This document shows positions 52,926-62,300 of a stretch of DNA of 64,000 nt, piece after piece. This stretch comes from Arthrobacter mangrovi (GTDB taxonomy: Bacteria > Actinomycetota > Actinomycetes > Actinomycetales > Micrococcaceae): NCBI RefSeq assembly GCF_026011795.1, contig NZ_BRVS01000005.1, forward strand, positions 124,001 to 188,000, given 5' to 3'. Both the position numbers and the translations under genes were made by a program. The notes under the pieces are model-generated. The model worked only from the letters and a program-made list of their open reading frames with translations, searched no databases and was not told the origin of the DNA. How positions within the stretch are numbered: the stretch's first letter is position 1; the number at the start of each line of letters is the position of its first letter.

Positions 52926-54139
52926 GCGCCGGGGTGCGGCCGGAGGCCACCGAGCAGCCCGGAACGTATTCCGGCTCCGCGTGGGATGCCACCCGGCGCC
53001 GCTTCCGCCGGTGGCGTTTCTGGATCATCGTCGTCCTCCTGCTCGCAGCCGCCGTCCTGATCCGGCTGCTCGCTACGCCCCCTTCCGACCGGAACGACTT
53101 GTCCCCGGAGAATCCGGCGCCGAATGGAGCCAAGGCCGTGGCCGAGGTCCTGCGGCAACAGGGCACGGACGTGGTCGAGACAGGGACCTTGGACGCCACG
53201 ATTGCGGCCTTGGACGACGGCGGCACGCTGCTGTTCCACGATGCGAACGCATACCTGGACGAGGACCAGCTGGGCGAGGTCGCGGGCGCAGCCGGACGGC
53301 TGATCCTGGTCGAGCCGGACTTCCGCCAGCTTCGTGCGCTCGCCCCCGGCTTCTCCGCCGCCGGCGTCGTCCCCGAAGACGGCGGTCCGCTGGCGGCCGA
53401 GTGCCGGAGCGAAGACGGCGGGACGCCGCCCGCCGCGGCCGTTCCGGAGGGGGCCGGCACCATCACCCGCGGCGGCCTCGCCTACCGCGGACCGGTCATG
53501 TGCTTCGGCTTCGAGACCGGTGACCGGCCGGCCGCCGCCTACGCGGCCGCTGCCGACGGCTCCACGGTCGTCCTCGGTGCAGGGCAGGTGCTCTCCAACG
53601 ACGCGACCGTCCGTGAGGGCAACGCGGCCCTTGCGCTGAACACCCTGGGACGGGACGACCGGCTGGTCTGGTACCGCCCGTCGCTGGCGGACATCAGCAT
53701 CTCGGACGAGCCGCAGAGCCCGATGGAACTGCTCCCGGCCTGGGTCACCCCCGTGCTCCTGTGGCTGCTGGCCGTCGGCGTACTGGCCATGATCTGGAAG
53801 GGACGCCGCCTCGGCCCCCTCGTGGAGGAGCCGCTGCCCGTCGTCGTACGTTCGGCCGAAACCGCCGCCGGCCGCGCCCGCCTGTACCAGGACTCGAAGT
53901 CGCTGGACCGGGCCGCGGCAAACCTCCGGGCGGCTACCCTCACCCGGCTGGCCGCGGAGCTGCGCCTCGGGACCGGGGCGGACGCCGCCGCTGTGGTCGA
54001 GGCCACCGCCCGCCACCTGGGCCGCCCGGTACCGGACCTGGACGGGCTGCTCCGCATCTTCGTCCCCCGCACCGAGTCCCAACTGGTGGACTGGGCACAG
54101 AACCTGCAACAGCTAGAGGAAGAGGTTACCGACCGATGA
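52922..54139 (+). CDS. DUF4350 membrane protein
   Basis: 405 aa from GTG at 52922 (GTGA overlap). An N-terminal membrane helix (about 35-52: WIIVVLLLAAAVLIRLLA), an extracytoplasmic DUF4350 domain (PNGAKAVAEVLRQQGTDVV, ILVEPDFRQLRALAPG), a second helix (275-295: LLWLLAVGVLAMIW), then a cytoplasmic helical domain (RLYQDSKSLDRAAANLRAA). It resembles the GATase-like domain seen in BatD-like or membrane-anchored partners of MoxR AAA+ systems. Its stop overlaps the moxR ATG. Confidence 0.83.
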   Translation: MSAGVRPEATEQPGTYSGSAWDATRRRFRRWRFWIIVVLLLAAAVLIRLLATPPSDRNDLSPENPAPNGAKAVAEVLRQQGTDVVETGTLDATIAALDDGGTLLFHDANAYLDEDQLGEVAGAAGRLILVEPDFRQLRALAPGFSAAGVVPEDGGPLAAECRSEDGGTPPAAAVPEGAGTITRGGLAYRGPVMCFGFETGDRPAAAYAAAADGSTVVLGAGQVLSNDATVREGNAALALNTLGRDDRLVWYRPSLADISISDEPQSPMELLPAWVTPVLLWLLAVGVLAMIWKGRRLGPLVEEPLPVVVRSAETAAGRARLYQDSKSLDRAAANLRAATLTRLAAELRLGTGADAAAVVEATARHLGRPVPDLDGLLRIFVPRTESQLVDWAQNLQQLEEEVTDR

Positions 54140-55212
54140 GTGAGCATCCGCAGCACGCGGCCGGGATGACGGCGCAGCAGCCGCCGCTGGATGAACCGGC
54201 GGGCTCCGGCTGGAGCGGGACGCGGGATTCCCGCGCGGACATCCCTGCCGGCGCGCCGTCCGATGAACGGCTCCGGCAGGCCCTGCTGGACGTCCGGGCG
54301 GAAGTGGCCAAGTCGGTCGTCGGCCAGGACGGCACCGTCACGGGCCTGCTGATCGCGCTGCTTTCGCACGGGCATGTGCTCCTCGAGGGCGTTCCCGGCG
54401 TCGCCAAGACGCTGCTGATCCGCACCCTGTCGGCCGCGCTGAGCCTGGACACCAAACGCGTCCAATTCACCCCGGACCTTATGCCCGGCGACGTCACGGG
54501 CTCGCTGATCTACGACTCCCACACCGCGGAGTTCGTCTTCCGCGAGGGGCCGGTGTTCACCAACATCCTGCTGGCCGACGAGATCAACCGCACTCCCCCG
54601 AAGACGCAGGCCTCGCTGCTGGAGGCGATGGAGGAGCGGCAGGTCTCGGTGGACGGCAAGCCGCGCAGGCTGCCGGAGCCGTTCATCGTGGCCGCGACCC
54701 AGAATCCGATCGAGTACGAGGGAACCTACCCGCTGCCGGAGGCGCAGCTCGATCGCTTCCTGCTGAAGCTGACCATGGAGCTGCCCGACCGGGAGGCCGA
54801 GATCGAAATCATCCGGCGGCACAGCCTCGGCTTCGACCCCCGGAACCTGAAGGCGGCCGGGGTGCGCCCGGTGGCGTCCGCCGAGGACCTGGCGCAGGCC
54901 CGCGCCGCCGTGTCCCGCGTGAGCATCGCCCCGGAGGTACTCGGCTACATCGTGGACCTGGTCCGCGCCACCCGCTCCGCACCGAGCTTCCAGCTGGGCG
55001 TCTCGCCGCGCGGGGCAACGGCCCTGCTGAACACCTCGAAGGCGTGGGCCTGGCTCAACGGCCGCAGCTTCGTGACGCCGGACGATGTGAAGGCGCTGAC
55101 CCTGCCCGCCCTGCGCCACCGCGTGGGGCTGCGCCCGGAGGCAGAGATGGACGGCGTCCGCATCGACGACGTGCTGCACAGCATCCTGGCCACCGTGCCG
55201 GTTCCGCGCTGA
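54136..55212 (+). CDS. MoxR-family AAA+ ATPase
   Basis: 358 aa. After a Pro/Ala-rich N-terminal 45 residues, the AAA+ core has Walker A GVPGVAKT (85-92), Walker B LLADEINRTPPK (D148/E149), the sensor and arginine-finger region (AATQNPIEYEGTYPLPEAQ, LPEAQLDRF) and the lid. MoxR ATPases act with VWA-domain proteins (here the DUF58 protein encoded next) as chaperones or metal-insertion factors. The start overlaps the DUF4350 stop, making a DUF4129-DUF4350-moxR-DUF58 operon. Confidence 0.94.
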   Translation: MSEHPQHAAGMTAQQPPLDEPAGSGWSGTRDSRADIPAGAPSDERLRQALLDVRAEVAKSVVGQDGTVTGLLIALLSHGHVLLEGVPGVAKTLLIRTLSAALSLDTKRVQFTPDLMPGDVTGSLIYDSHTAEFVFREGPVFTNILLADEINRTPPKTQASLLEAMEERQVSVDGKPRRLPEPFIVAATQNPIEYEGTYPLPEAQLDRFLLKLTMELPDREAEIEIIRRHSLGFDPRNLKAAGVRPVASAEDLAQARAAVSRVSIAPEVLGYIVDLVRATRSAPSFQLGVSPRGATALLNTSKAWAWLNGRSFVTPDDVKALTLPALRHRVGLRPEAEMDGVRIDDVLHSILATVPVPR

Positions 55213-55225
55213 GCGGCGTGCCCGC

Positions 55226-56518
55226 ATGGCTCTGACCGGTCGATTCGTGCTCGTGTCCCTCGCGGGGGCCGTGGCCCTGCTGCTGTTCCCGTCCGGACTG
55301 ACGGCGCTGTGGGCTGCCTGCCTGCTCGCCGCGGCGGCCGCGGCGGACCTTGCCCTGGCAGCCTCCATCAGGCAGCTGCGGCTCGAACGCCGGGTGCCCG
55401 GGAGCGTCCGGCTCACCGAAAGCTGCACCTCCGAGCTCCTCGTCACCAACAACGGGCGCCGGCGGCTGTCCGCGCAGGTGCGGGACGGCTGGCAGCCGTC
55501 CGCGGGCGCCGTGGACCCCACCCGGCACGTCGACGTACCTCCGGGCGAACGCCGGCTGGTTCCCGTCCGCCTGGTCCCCCGGCGCCGCGGCGACCTGCGC
55601 ACCGAACACGTCACCGTGCGGTCCCTCGGGCCGCTGGGGCTGGCGGCCCGCCAGCTGACCCTGCCGTTGCCCGGCCGGCTGCGGGTGCTGCCGCCCTTCC
55701 ACTCCAAGCGGCATCTGCCGTCCAAGCTGCGCCGGCTGCGCGAACTGGACGGCAAGGCGGCGGTGCAGATCCGCGGCGCGGGCACGGAGTTCGATTCGCT
55801 GCGCGACTACGTGCACGGCGACGACGTCCGCTCCATTGACTGGCGCGCCACCGCGAGGCGGCAGGCCGTCGTCGTACGCACCTGGCGTCCGGAACGGGAC
55901 CGCCGCGTCATCCTGGTGCTGGACACCTCCCGCACCGCGGCCGCGCGGATCGACGACGAGCCGCGCATGGACACCGGCATCGAAGCGGCGCTGCTGCTGG
56001 CCGCCCTGGCCGAGCGCGGCGGGGACCGGGTGGACTTCCTCGCGTTCGACCGGCGGGCCCGGGCCACGGTCAAATCCGCCGGGAAGGGCAACATGCTTCA
56101 CCAGCTGGTCAACGCCATGGCCCCGCTGGAGCCGGAGCTCATCGAGGCGGACTGGTCGCAGATACCGGGCCAGCTGGACGCCATCTCCTCGCACCGCTCG
56201 CTGGTCGTGCTGCTCACCGCCCTGGATTCCGGCTCGGCCGAGGAGTCCCTGCTGCCCACGCTGGCCCGGCTCACTGCCGAGCACGTGGTCGTCGTGGCCT
56301 CGGTCCGCGATCCGCTGCTGGACGAGCTGCGGGCCGCCCGCGCCACGGCGTCGGAGACGTTCCGCGCCTCCGCCGCCGAACGGGCGCTGCTGGACCGTGC
56401 CGCGCTGACCGCGCAGATCAAGCAGCTCGGGGCCGAAGTGGTCGACGCGACGCCGCACGAACTGCCGCCCGCGCTGGCGGACCTGTACATCCGGCTGAAG
56501 GCGGCCGGCCGGCTATGA
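55226..56518 (+). CDS. DUF58 protein (VWA-like partner of MoxR)
   Basis: 430 aa. Two hydrophobic segments near the N-terminus (about 5-22 and 27-45) are followed by the DUF58 core GTEFDSLRDYVHGDDVRSID with TARRQAVVVRTWRPERDRR, and a VWA-like region with ILVLDTSRTAAARIDDEPRMD. The DTSRT string stands where the metal-binding DxSxS of VWA domains lies. It probably works with the MoxR ATPase encoded just upstream. It is 13 bases from the moxR stop. Confidence 0.87.
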   Translation: MALTGRFVLVSLAGAVALLLFPSGLTALWAACLLAAAAAADLALAASIRQLRLERRVPGSVRLTESCTSELLVTNNGRRRLSAQVRDGWQPSAGAVDPTRHVDVPPGERRLVPVRLVPRRRGDLRTEHVTVRSLGPLGLAARQLTLPLPGRLRVLPPFHSKRHLPSKLRRLRELDGKAAVQIRGAGTEFDSLRDYVHGDDVRSIDWRATARRQAVVVRTWRPERDRRVILVLDTSRTAAARIDDEPRMDTGIEAALLLAALAERGGDRVDFLAFDRRARATVKSAGKGNMLHQLVNAMAPLEPELIEADWSQIPGQLDAISSHRSLVVLLTALDSGSAEESLLPTLARLTAEHVVVVASVRDPLLDELRAARATASETFRASAAERALLDRAALTAQIKQLGAEVVDATPHELPPALADLYIRLKAAGRL

Positions 56519-56534
56519 CCGCAAGGAGCGAGGC

Positions 56535-57245
56535 ATGAGGGATCCGAACCATTCGGCGGGACAGTCCGTGTACCAGCTGGCGATGGGACCTGGATTTGGA
56601 CGCCTGCAGCCCGAGCTGCAGGACTACTTCAGCCTGGGGGCGGGAAACAACGACGGCGGCGCGCGGGTCGGAGTCGGCACCGGCGTCTTCGACGTGGCGG
56701 GCTGCCCGCGCCGCAGCCTGCGCCCGCTGCTGCGGCTCGCCAGCCTCGACCGCTCGCTCTTTCCGGAATACGGCCATCACGTGCCGATCCGGATCGAAAA
56801 CCGCCCGGGAACGGATCCCCAGGGGCGGCCCTTCCTGGCCGCGGTCCGGACCCTGGAATTCGGCGGGGTTACCCGCGTCATGCAGGACGACACCACGTGG
56901 TGGGAGCACACGGGCGACGCCGGGGCCCGGAGCGGCCAACTAGTGGATTCGCTCGGCCGGAGCGGCCTGGTACGGACCCGGCTGGACTGCAGCGCCGGCC
57001 AGGACGGGCGGATGCGGCTGATCTCGCGAGGCACGGCGCTGGCGGCGGGACGGCTGAGGATACCGCTCCCGCGCCTGCTGGATGCCGCGGCCTTCACCGA
57101 ACAGTGGTGGGACGCTGCCGCCGGGCTGTTCAGGATCCGTACCAAGGTGCTCCAGCGCCAGTTCGGCACCGTCCTCGAATACGAGGGTGCCTTCGAGTAC
57201 CGTCTGGAACCTGCGGCGCCTACGCCTCCGCCACCGTCTGGTTAA
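56535..57245 (+). CDS. DUF4166 protein
   Basis: 236 aa. The first half has VYQLAMGPGFGRLQPELQDYF and VGTGVFDVAGCPR; the second half GHHVPIRIENRPGTDPQG and WWDAAAGLFRIRTKVLQRQ, the pattern of DUF4166 proteins. The function is unknown. It has a good ribosome site (AAGGAG) and no signal peptide. Its last 26 bases overlap the end of the convergent MetE-like gene. Confidence 0.82.
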   Translation: MRDPNHSAGQSVYQLAMGPGFGRLQPELQDYFSLGAGNNDGGARVGVGTGVFDVAGCPRRSLRPLLRLASLDRSLFPEYGHHVPIRIENRPGTDPQGRPFLAAVRTLEFGGVTRVMQDDTTWWEHTGDAGARSGQLVDSLGRSGLVRTRLDCSAGQDGRMRLISRGTALAAGRLRIPLPRLLDAAAFTEQWWDAAAGLFRIRTKVLQRQFGTVLEYEGAFEYRLEPAAPTPPPPSG

Positions 57246-58305
57246 GCGCGTCCGCGGCCTGGCTGAGCCGGGCCAGGACCTGCCGGGCATGTTCGGGCGA
57301 CAGGCCGGCGAGTCCGCCCGCGGGCACCAGCCGGACCTGGTGCAGCCGGGCGAGCGGGAGGCCCAGCTGCTGCCACGGCCGCAGCACGGAATCGACAATG
57401 GCCTTCACCTGCGGAACGTCCCCGGCCGCCGGGTCCGTGCCGATGACGCCCAGCCACACGGTACGCTCTGCCTCGGCCGCGGCGGCGATGTCTTCCCACT
57501 GGCCGGTCGACAGCCCGGCGACCGGCACGGCGAAACCGTCGAGCCTGGCGCTGTCCGCCACGGAAAACGGAACCTCCTCCGAGGACGGCAGCGAAACAAC
57601 GGTCTGGGCCGCTCCCCCGGCGGCAGCCGCTTCCGCCAGCTCCCGCCACAACTGGGCCGCCTCCTGCCCGGCCACGGCCCGCAGCGTGCGGTAGCCGCTC
57701 GCCGTCGGTATGGTCCCCGCCATTACCCGGGCAGCTTCGGGCTCGTCGAGCTGCAGGATCAGGCCCGCTCCCGGGGCCGCGGTGCGGACCTGCGCCAGGT
57801 GTTCCACGATCCCGGCGGCCAGCGACTGGGCAACGTCGCGGCGTGCTCCGGGATCGCGCAGTACACGTTCGCCATTGTGCAGGTAGAGGCCGGCGGCGAG
57901 CGAGAGCGGACCGACGCACTGCACCTTCAGCCAGCGCCCGGGACGTTCCTCTCCGCCGATGATGTCGGCGAGGACGTTGATGTCCGTGCTGAGCGCCGAG
58001 GCGGCGCGCCGGTGGTCCAGCCCGGGCCGGTCCACGATCCGCCAGCCGTGCGGCTGCAGGTCGACCGGCAGCTCGACGAGCATGGCGGCGGTCCGGCCCA
58101 CGGCATCCGAGCCGACGCCCCGGCCCGGCAGCTCGGCCAGATGGGGCAGGTTCGGCTCGCCCAGCTCGCCGCGGATGATCCGGGCAGCCTCCGCCGGATC
58201 GGTGCCCGGCCAGCTGCCCAGCGCCGTCGCCGTGACGGCTCCCGGGTCCGGGCGGGCTGCCGCCGGTTCGGGCGCCTGGGTGCCGTCGTTCCGTTCCGTG
58301 CTCAT
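57220..58305 (-). CDS. MetE-like protein without the zinc ligands (often annotated methionine synthase)
   Basis: 361 aa TIM-barrel of the UROD/MetE-like superfamily: ALGSWPGTDPAEAARII, KVQCVGPLSLAAGLYL and GLILQLDEPEAARVMAG are the typical strands. The MetE zinc ligands are absent: the HxC stretch is replaced by TVVSLPSSEEVPFS, the glutamate by FAVPVAGLS, and the last cysteine (PDCGLKTR in MetE) by LVPAGGLAGL. So methionine synthase activity is unlikely, and the true substrate is unknown. The ATG overlaps the chorismate mutase stop (ATGA). Confidence 0.8.
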   Translation of the reverse strand: MSTERNDGTQAPEPAAARPDPGAVTATALGSWPGTDPAEAARIIRGELGEPNLPHLAELPGRGVGSDAVGRTAAMLVELPVDLQPHGWRIVDRPGLDHRRAASALSTDINVLADIIGGEERPGRWLKVQCVGPLSLAAGLYLHNGERVLRDPGARRDVAQSLAAGIVEHLAQVRTAAPGAGLILQLDEPEAARVMAGTIPTASGYRTLRAVAGQEAAQLWRELAEAAAAGGAAQTVVSLPSSEEVPFSVADSARLDGFAVPVAGLSTGQWEDIAAAAEAERTVWLGVIGTDPAAGDVPQVKAIVDSVLRPWQQLGLPLARLHQVRLVPAGGLAGLSPEHARQVLARLSQAADALNQTVAEA

Positions 58306-58703
58306 TCTCCCGACGGCTCGTCCGGCGTGGCCGGAGTCCTGATGCCGCCGTTGTGCTCGTCGGAAATCGCCTGGTGGTGCCTTATTACCTCGGAAATGAT
58401 GAAATTCAGGAACTTCTCGGCGAAGGCCGGATCCAGGTGGGCGTCCTCGGCCAGCTGGCGCAGCCGGGCAATCTGCGCGGTCTCGCGGTCAGGGTCGGCG
58501 GGCGGCAGCTGGTGGCGCGCCTTGAGGTACCCCACCCGCTGGGTCGCCTTGAATCGTTCCGCCAGCAGATAGACCAGGGTCGCGTCGATGTTGTCGATGC
58601 TCCCGCGCACGGACAGCAGCTCCGTCATCACGTCCGGATCCACCCGCCCGGAGAGCGAGCTGGCGGCAGGGTCGAAGTCGTCGGCTGGGCGCGGTTCAGT
58701 CAT
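58302..58703 (-). CDS. Chorismate mutase (AroQ type)
   Basis: 133 aa. The AroQ helical domain begins ELLSVRGSIDNIDATLVYLLAERFKAT; RVGYLKARHQLPPADPDRETAQI contains the conserved Arg/Lys residues that bind chorismate. It converts chorismate to prephenate for Phe/Tyr synthesis. The N-terminal 25 residues are disordered. It is cytoplasmic. Overlapping the MetE-like gene at its end suggests coexpression. Confidence 0.9.
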   Translation of the reverse strand: MTEPRPADDFDPAASSLSGRVDPDVMTELLSVRGSIDNIDATLVYLLAERFKATQRVGYLKARHQLPPADPDRETAQIARLRQLAEDAHLDPAFAEKFLNFIISEVIRHHQAISDEHNGGIRTPATPDEPSGE

Positions 58704-58712
58704 GTCCCCAGT

Positions 58713-59654
58713 CTAAGGTTTGCCCGCCGGAGGGTGCGCAGCGGCCACGGTGTGTGAAGCTGCGGGACGGAATTGTCCGGTGGCGATGAGCCCGGCAACC
58801 AGCAGCAGCGGCACGATCCAGCCGGACCAGCCCAGCACCGAGGCGTGGAAGGTGGAGAACTGCCCGCCCGCCGCCACGAACAGGAACATGAGTCCGGCCG
58901 AGGCGTTCAGCGCTCCGTGCGCCAGCGCCGCCGGCCAGACGGAGCCCGAGCGGAGCCGCAGCCAGCCGAAGACGCCGCCGAAGGCCGTGCACATCCCGCA
59001 CATGGCCAGGACGCCAAGCCAGCCCGGCCCGTCCGGATAGTTGTAGCCGAGCAGGATCAGCGGCGCATGCCAGGCGCCCCACACGACTCCGGATACGACG
59101 ACGGCGGCCGGGGCCCCGAGCGGCATCAGCCGGGGCAGCAGCCAGCCGCGCCAGCCGAGCTCCTCGCCCAGCGCCGGGATGGTATTGATGACGGCCGCGA
59201 GCGCGATATTGATGGACTGGGCGGCCACCAGGACTCCGATCGGCAGGTCCGGAACGGCCAGTCCGACCGCCTGAGATTGCTGGGCCAGCAGCAGCCGGTA
59301 GCCGGAGAAGCCCACGAAGTCCGCCGGGTAGACGCCCAGCAGCGCGCCGATCGCCAGCGCCGCCAGCGCGAGCAGCACGGGCAGCACCAAACCCGCGGCG
59401 AGGAACAGCACGAACCTGCCCGCGGGACGGAACTGCACCAGCCCCAGTTCGCGCGGAATGGAGGGAGGCCGGTCAACGAACCGGCTGGTGGCCAGTGCGG
59501 CGGCCGCGGGGGCCGCCATCATCAGCACCGCATAGAGCGGGAACAGCGGCTCCCGCAGCCCGTCCCCGAGCCAGAGCGGCAGCGCCGCGAGCCAGGCCAG
59601 CGCGTAGGCCAGCAGGACGAAGACAATCACGGGCCGCCACTTCACCGCAGTCAT
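58713..59654 (-). CDS. CPBP-family intramembrane metalloprotease
   Basis: 313 aa with about eight membrane helices. Active-site motifs of the CPBP (Abi/Rce1) family are present: GEELGWRGWLLPRL (EExxxR), WGAWHAP (FxxxH-like) and HGALNASAGL (HxxxN/B). Such proteases process CaaX-like or other membrane substrates; the substrate here is unknown. It is nine bases from the chorismate mutase start. Confidence 0.88.
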   Translation of the reverse strand: MTAVKWRPVIVFVLLAYALAWLAALPLWLGDGLREPLFPLYAVLMMAAPAAAALATSRFVDRPPSIPRELGLVQFRPAGRFVLFLAAGLVLPVLLALAALAIGALLGVYPADFVGFSGYRLLLAQQSQAVGLAVPDLPIGVLVAAQSINIALAAVINTIPALGEELGWRGWLLPRLMPLGAPAAVVVSGVVWGAWHAPLILLGYNYPDGPGWLGVLAMCGMCTAFGGVFGWLRLRSGSVWPAALAHGALNASAGLMFLFVAAGGQFSTFHASVLGWSGWIVPLLLVAGLIATGQFRPAASHTVAAAHPPAGKP

Positions 59655-59702
59655 GGGTTCACCCTAGCCGCGCCGGAAGCCGTGGCTCGAGTGGCGGCAG
59701 GG

Positions 59703-60839
59703 TCAGGAAACGCCGGCCGGGTCCCAGCTCAGCGAGCGTGCCGAGTCGATGGTCGCCTGCCCCAGGACGCGGCTGCCCTGGTAGAGCACCATCGTCTGTC
59801 CCGGCGCCACGCCGCGCATCGGGTCGACGAGGGTCACGAGCAGCTGCTGCCGCCCGTCCTCGTCCAGCTCGATCCGGCCGCGGGCCGGCACCGGGTCGCC
59901 GTGCGCCCGGACCTGGACCATGCAGTCGAACTCGGTCCGCGCCTCGACCTCGGCGATCGGCAGCCCGGCCCAGGAAACCTTGATGCCGCGCATCTGGTCC
60001 ACCGCGAGCAGCGCCTCCGGGCCCACCACGACCTTGTTCTCCTTGGGCCGGACTTCCAGCACGAAGCGAGGCTTGCCGTCCGAGGCGGGCCGGCCCAGCT
60101 TGAGCCCGCGCCGCTGCCCCACCGTGAACGCGTTGGCGCCCTCGTGCTCGCCGACCACGGTGCCGGTCTGGTCCACGATCTGGCCCGGTTCCATTTCGAT
60201 CTTCTCGGCCAGCCAGCCGCGGGTGTCGCCGTCGGAAATGAAGCAGATGTCGTGGCTGTCCGGCTTGTTCGCCACGGACAGGCCGCGGCGCGCCGCTTCC
60301 GCCCGCACCTCGGCCTTGGACGGAGTGTCCGCCAGCGGGAACATCGAGTGCTTGAGCTGCTCGTGCGTGAGGACGCCCAGCACGTAGGACTGGTCCTTCG
60401 CCCAGTCCGCCGCGCGGTGCAGCTCCCGGTTGCCGTGTTCGTCCTCGATGACCTTGGCGTAGTGGCCGGTGCAGACGGCGTCGAAGCCCAGCGCGAGCGC
60501 CTTCTCCAGCAGCGCGGCGAACTTGATCCGCTCGTTGCAGCGCATGCACGGGTTGGGCGTGCGGCCGGCCGCGTACTCGGCGATGAAGTCGTCCACCACG
60601 TCTTCCTTGAACCGCTCGGAGAAGTCCCAGACGTAGTACGGAATGCCCAGGATGTCGCAGGCCCGCCACGCGTCGCGGGAGTCTTCGATGGTGCAGCAGC
60701 CGCGGCTGCCGGTGCGCAGGGTGCCCGGCATCCGGCTCAGCGCCAGGTGGACGCCGACGACGTCGTGTCCCGCCTCCACGGCGCGTGCCGCCGCCACGGC
60801 CGAGTCCACGCCGCCGCTCATCGCTGCCAATACCTTCAT
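59703..60839 (-). CDS. mnmA: tRNA-specific 2-thiouridylase MnmA
   Basis: 378 aa. PP-loop SGGVDS at residues 8-13 adenylates the wobble U34; the catalytic cysteines are Cys98 (NPCMRC) and Cys199 ([10 protein letters not shown]), which form the persulfide relay. The start is the ATG at 60839 with GAGGA upstream; the longer frame covers the upstream desulfurase spacer and is not needed. MnmA receives sulfur from a cysteine desulfurase, encoded immediately upstream at 60895-62118 in the same direction, so the sulfur source and user are linked. Confidence 0.96.
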   Translation of the reverse strand: MKVLAAMSGGVDSAVAAARAVEAGHDVVGVHLALSRMPGTLRTGSRGCCTIEDSRDAWRACDILGIPYYVWDFSERFKEDVVDDFIAEYAAGRTPNPCMRCNERIKFAALLEKALALGFDAVCTGHYAKVIEDEHGNRELHRAADWAKDQSYVLGVLTHEQLKHSMFPLADTPSKAEVRAEAARRGLSVANKPDSHDICFISDGDTRGWLAEKIEMEPGQIVDQTGTVVGEHEGANAFTVGQRRGLKLGRPASDGKPRFVLEVRPKENKVVVGPEALLAVDQMRGIKVSWAGLPIAEVEARTEFDCMVQVRAHGDPVPARGRIELDEDGRQQLLVTLVDPMRGVAPGQTMVLYQGSRVLGQATIDSARSLSWDPAGVS

Positions 60840-60894
60840 GAAGTCATCCTCTTGTTGCTCAAAATCGTTGGTCCTGCCGCGGCCGGTCCCGTCG

Positions 60895-62118
60895 CTACCA
60901 GGGCTGGGTGCCGGCCGTCCGGATGCTGGACACGTGTCCGGCCATGCCGGCCTTCCTGGCCCGCGCGTACGCCTCCGGCAGTGCGGCCACCAATGCGTCA
61001 ACGTCCGCGTCCGTCGATGTATGCCCGAGCGTGAAGCGCTGCGCCCCGCGGGCCTCCTCCTCGGTCAGCCCCATGGCCAGCAGGACGTGGGACGGCCGTG
61101 GCACTCCTGCCGTGCAGGCCGAGCCCGTGGACGACTCCACGCCGGCCAGGTCCAGCAGGAAGAGCAGGGAGTCCCCCTCGCAGCCCGGGAACGTGAAGTG
61201 CGCGTTGCCGGGCAGGCGCCGGCCCTCCAGGTGGGGATCCGGCGCGCCCCGCAGCACCGCCTCCGGGACGGCGGCAACGACGCCGGCAATCAGCTTCTCC
61301 CGCAGGCGCGCCAGCCGCGGGGCTTCTTCTGCCAGTTGGCCGGCGGCCTCCTCCGCCGCCGCGGCGAAGGCCGCGATCGCCGGGGTGTCCAGGGTGCCGG
61401 AGCGGATGTCGCGTTCCTGTCCGCCGCCATGCTGGACGGGCGTCAGCTTCACCGAGCGGCCGACCAGCAGCGCGCCCACGCCCACCGGTCCGCCGATCTT
61501 GTGGCCGCTGATGGCCATCGTGTCCAGGCCGGAATCCGTGAACGACACCGGCAGGTGCCCGAACGCCTGCACCGCGTCGGAATGCACCGGAATGCCGTGC
61601 GGCCGGGCCGCCGCCACGATCTCGGCGACCGGCTGCACGGTGCCCACCTCGTTGTTGGCCCACATCACCGTCACGAGTGCCACGGAACCAGGGTCGGCTT
61701 CGATTTCCCGCCGCAGCGCCTCGACGGAGACCACGCCGTCAGCGTCGACCGGCAGCCAGACGGCCTCGGCGCCCTCGTGCCGTTCCAGCCATTCCACCGT
61801 GTCCAGCACGGCATGGTGTTCCACCGGGGAGCACAGGATCCGGCGCCGCTTCGGGTCTTCGTCCCGGCGGGCCCAGTACAGGCCCTTGACCGCAAGGTTG
61901 TCGGCTTCGGTGCCGCCCGAGGTGAAGATGACTTCACTGGGGTGGGCCCCGGCCGCCGCGGCCAGCGTTTCCCGGGCGTCCTCGACCACGCGGCGGGCGC
62001 GCCGGCCGGAGCCGTGCAGCGAGGACGGATTGCCGCTGCGGCTAAGTTCATGGGTGAGTGCGGCCAAGGCCTGCGCCGAAATGGGCGTGGTCGCCGCGTG
62101 GTCAAGGTACACGGGCAC
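60895..62118 (-). CDS. iscS: Cysteine desulfurase (IscS/NifS family)
   Basis: 407 aa PLP enzyme. His101 and His102 in PVEHHAVLD, Asp181 in HSDAVQAFG, the Schiff-base Lys207 ([10 protein letters not shown]) and the catalytic loop Cys335 in STGSACTAG are all present. The short loop with Cys in a GSACTAG context is group I-like (IscS). The start is the GTG at 62118 (PVYLDHAAT). It provides sulfur for MnmA and probably for iron-sulfur clusters, such as that of WhiB1. SufS is the alternative name, but no suf genes are nearby. Confidence 0.94.
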   Translation of the reverse strand: MPVYLDHAATTPISAQALAALTHELSRSGNPSSLHGSGRRARRVVEDARETLAAAAGAHPSEVIFTSGGTEADNLAVKGLYWARRDEDPKRRRILCSPVEHHAVLDTVEWLERHEGAEAVWLPVDADGVVSVEALRREIEADPGSVALVTVMWANNEVGTVQPVAEIVAAARPHGIPVHSDAVQAFGHLPVSFTDSGLDTMAISGHKIGGPVGVGALLVGRSVKLTPVQHGGGQERDIRSGTLDTPAIAAFAAAAEEAAGQLAEEAPRLARLREKLIAGVVAAVPEAVLRGAPDPHLEGRRLPGNAHFTFPGCEGDSLLFLLDLAGVESSTGSACTAGVPRPSHVLLAMGLTEEEARGAQRFTLGHTSTDADVDALVAALPEAYARARKAGMAGHVSSIRTAGTQPW

Positions 62119-62175
62119 ACCAGAATCTTACCGTCCGGTCCCCGGCTTTCACGAACCGGCCGGGCGCGCAAGCCA

Positions 62176-62226
62176 TTGACTTGCCCGGCGGCGCTTTCTA
62201 AAGTCAGGAGCATCGGTTTTAGAAAG
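62176..62226 (+). promoter_or_regulatory. Promoter with overlapping inverted repeat upstream of the flavoprotein gene
   Basis: -35 TTGACT (62176-62181), 17-bp spacer, -10 TAAAGT (62199-62204). A 9-bp inverted repeat CTTTCTAAA (62194-62202) and TTTAGAAAG (62218-62226), spaced by 15 bp, covers the -10 box and the transcription start. This is a typical repressor operator position. The regulator is unknown. Confidence 0.55.
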
Positions 62227-62300
62227 TTCCGCAGACCGTGCCGGATTTTCTTGCAGCGCAGCACCGGCAGGGGCGAAGGAACCGAGCTGCAGGAGCCATG

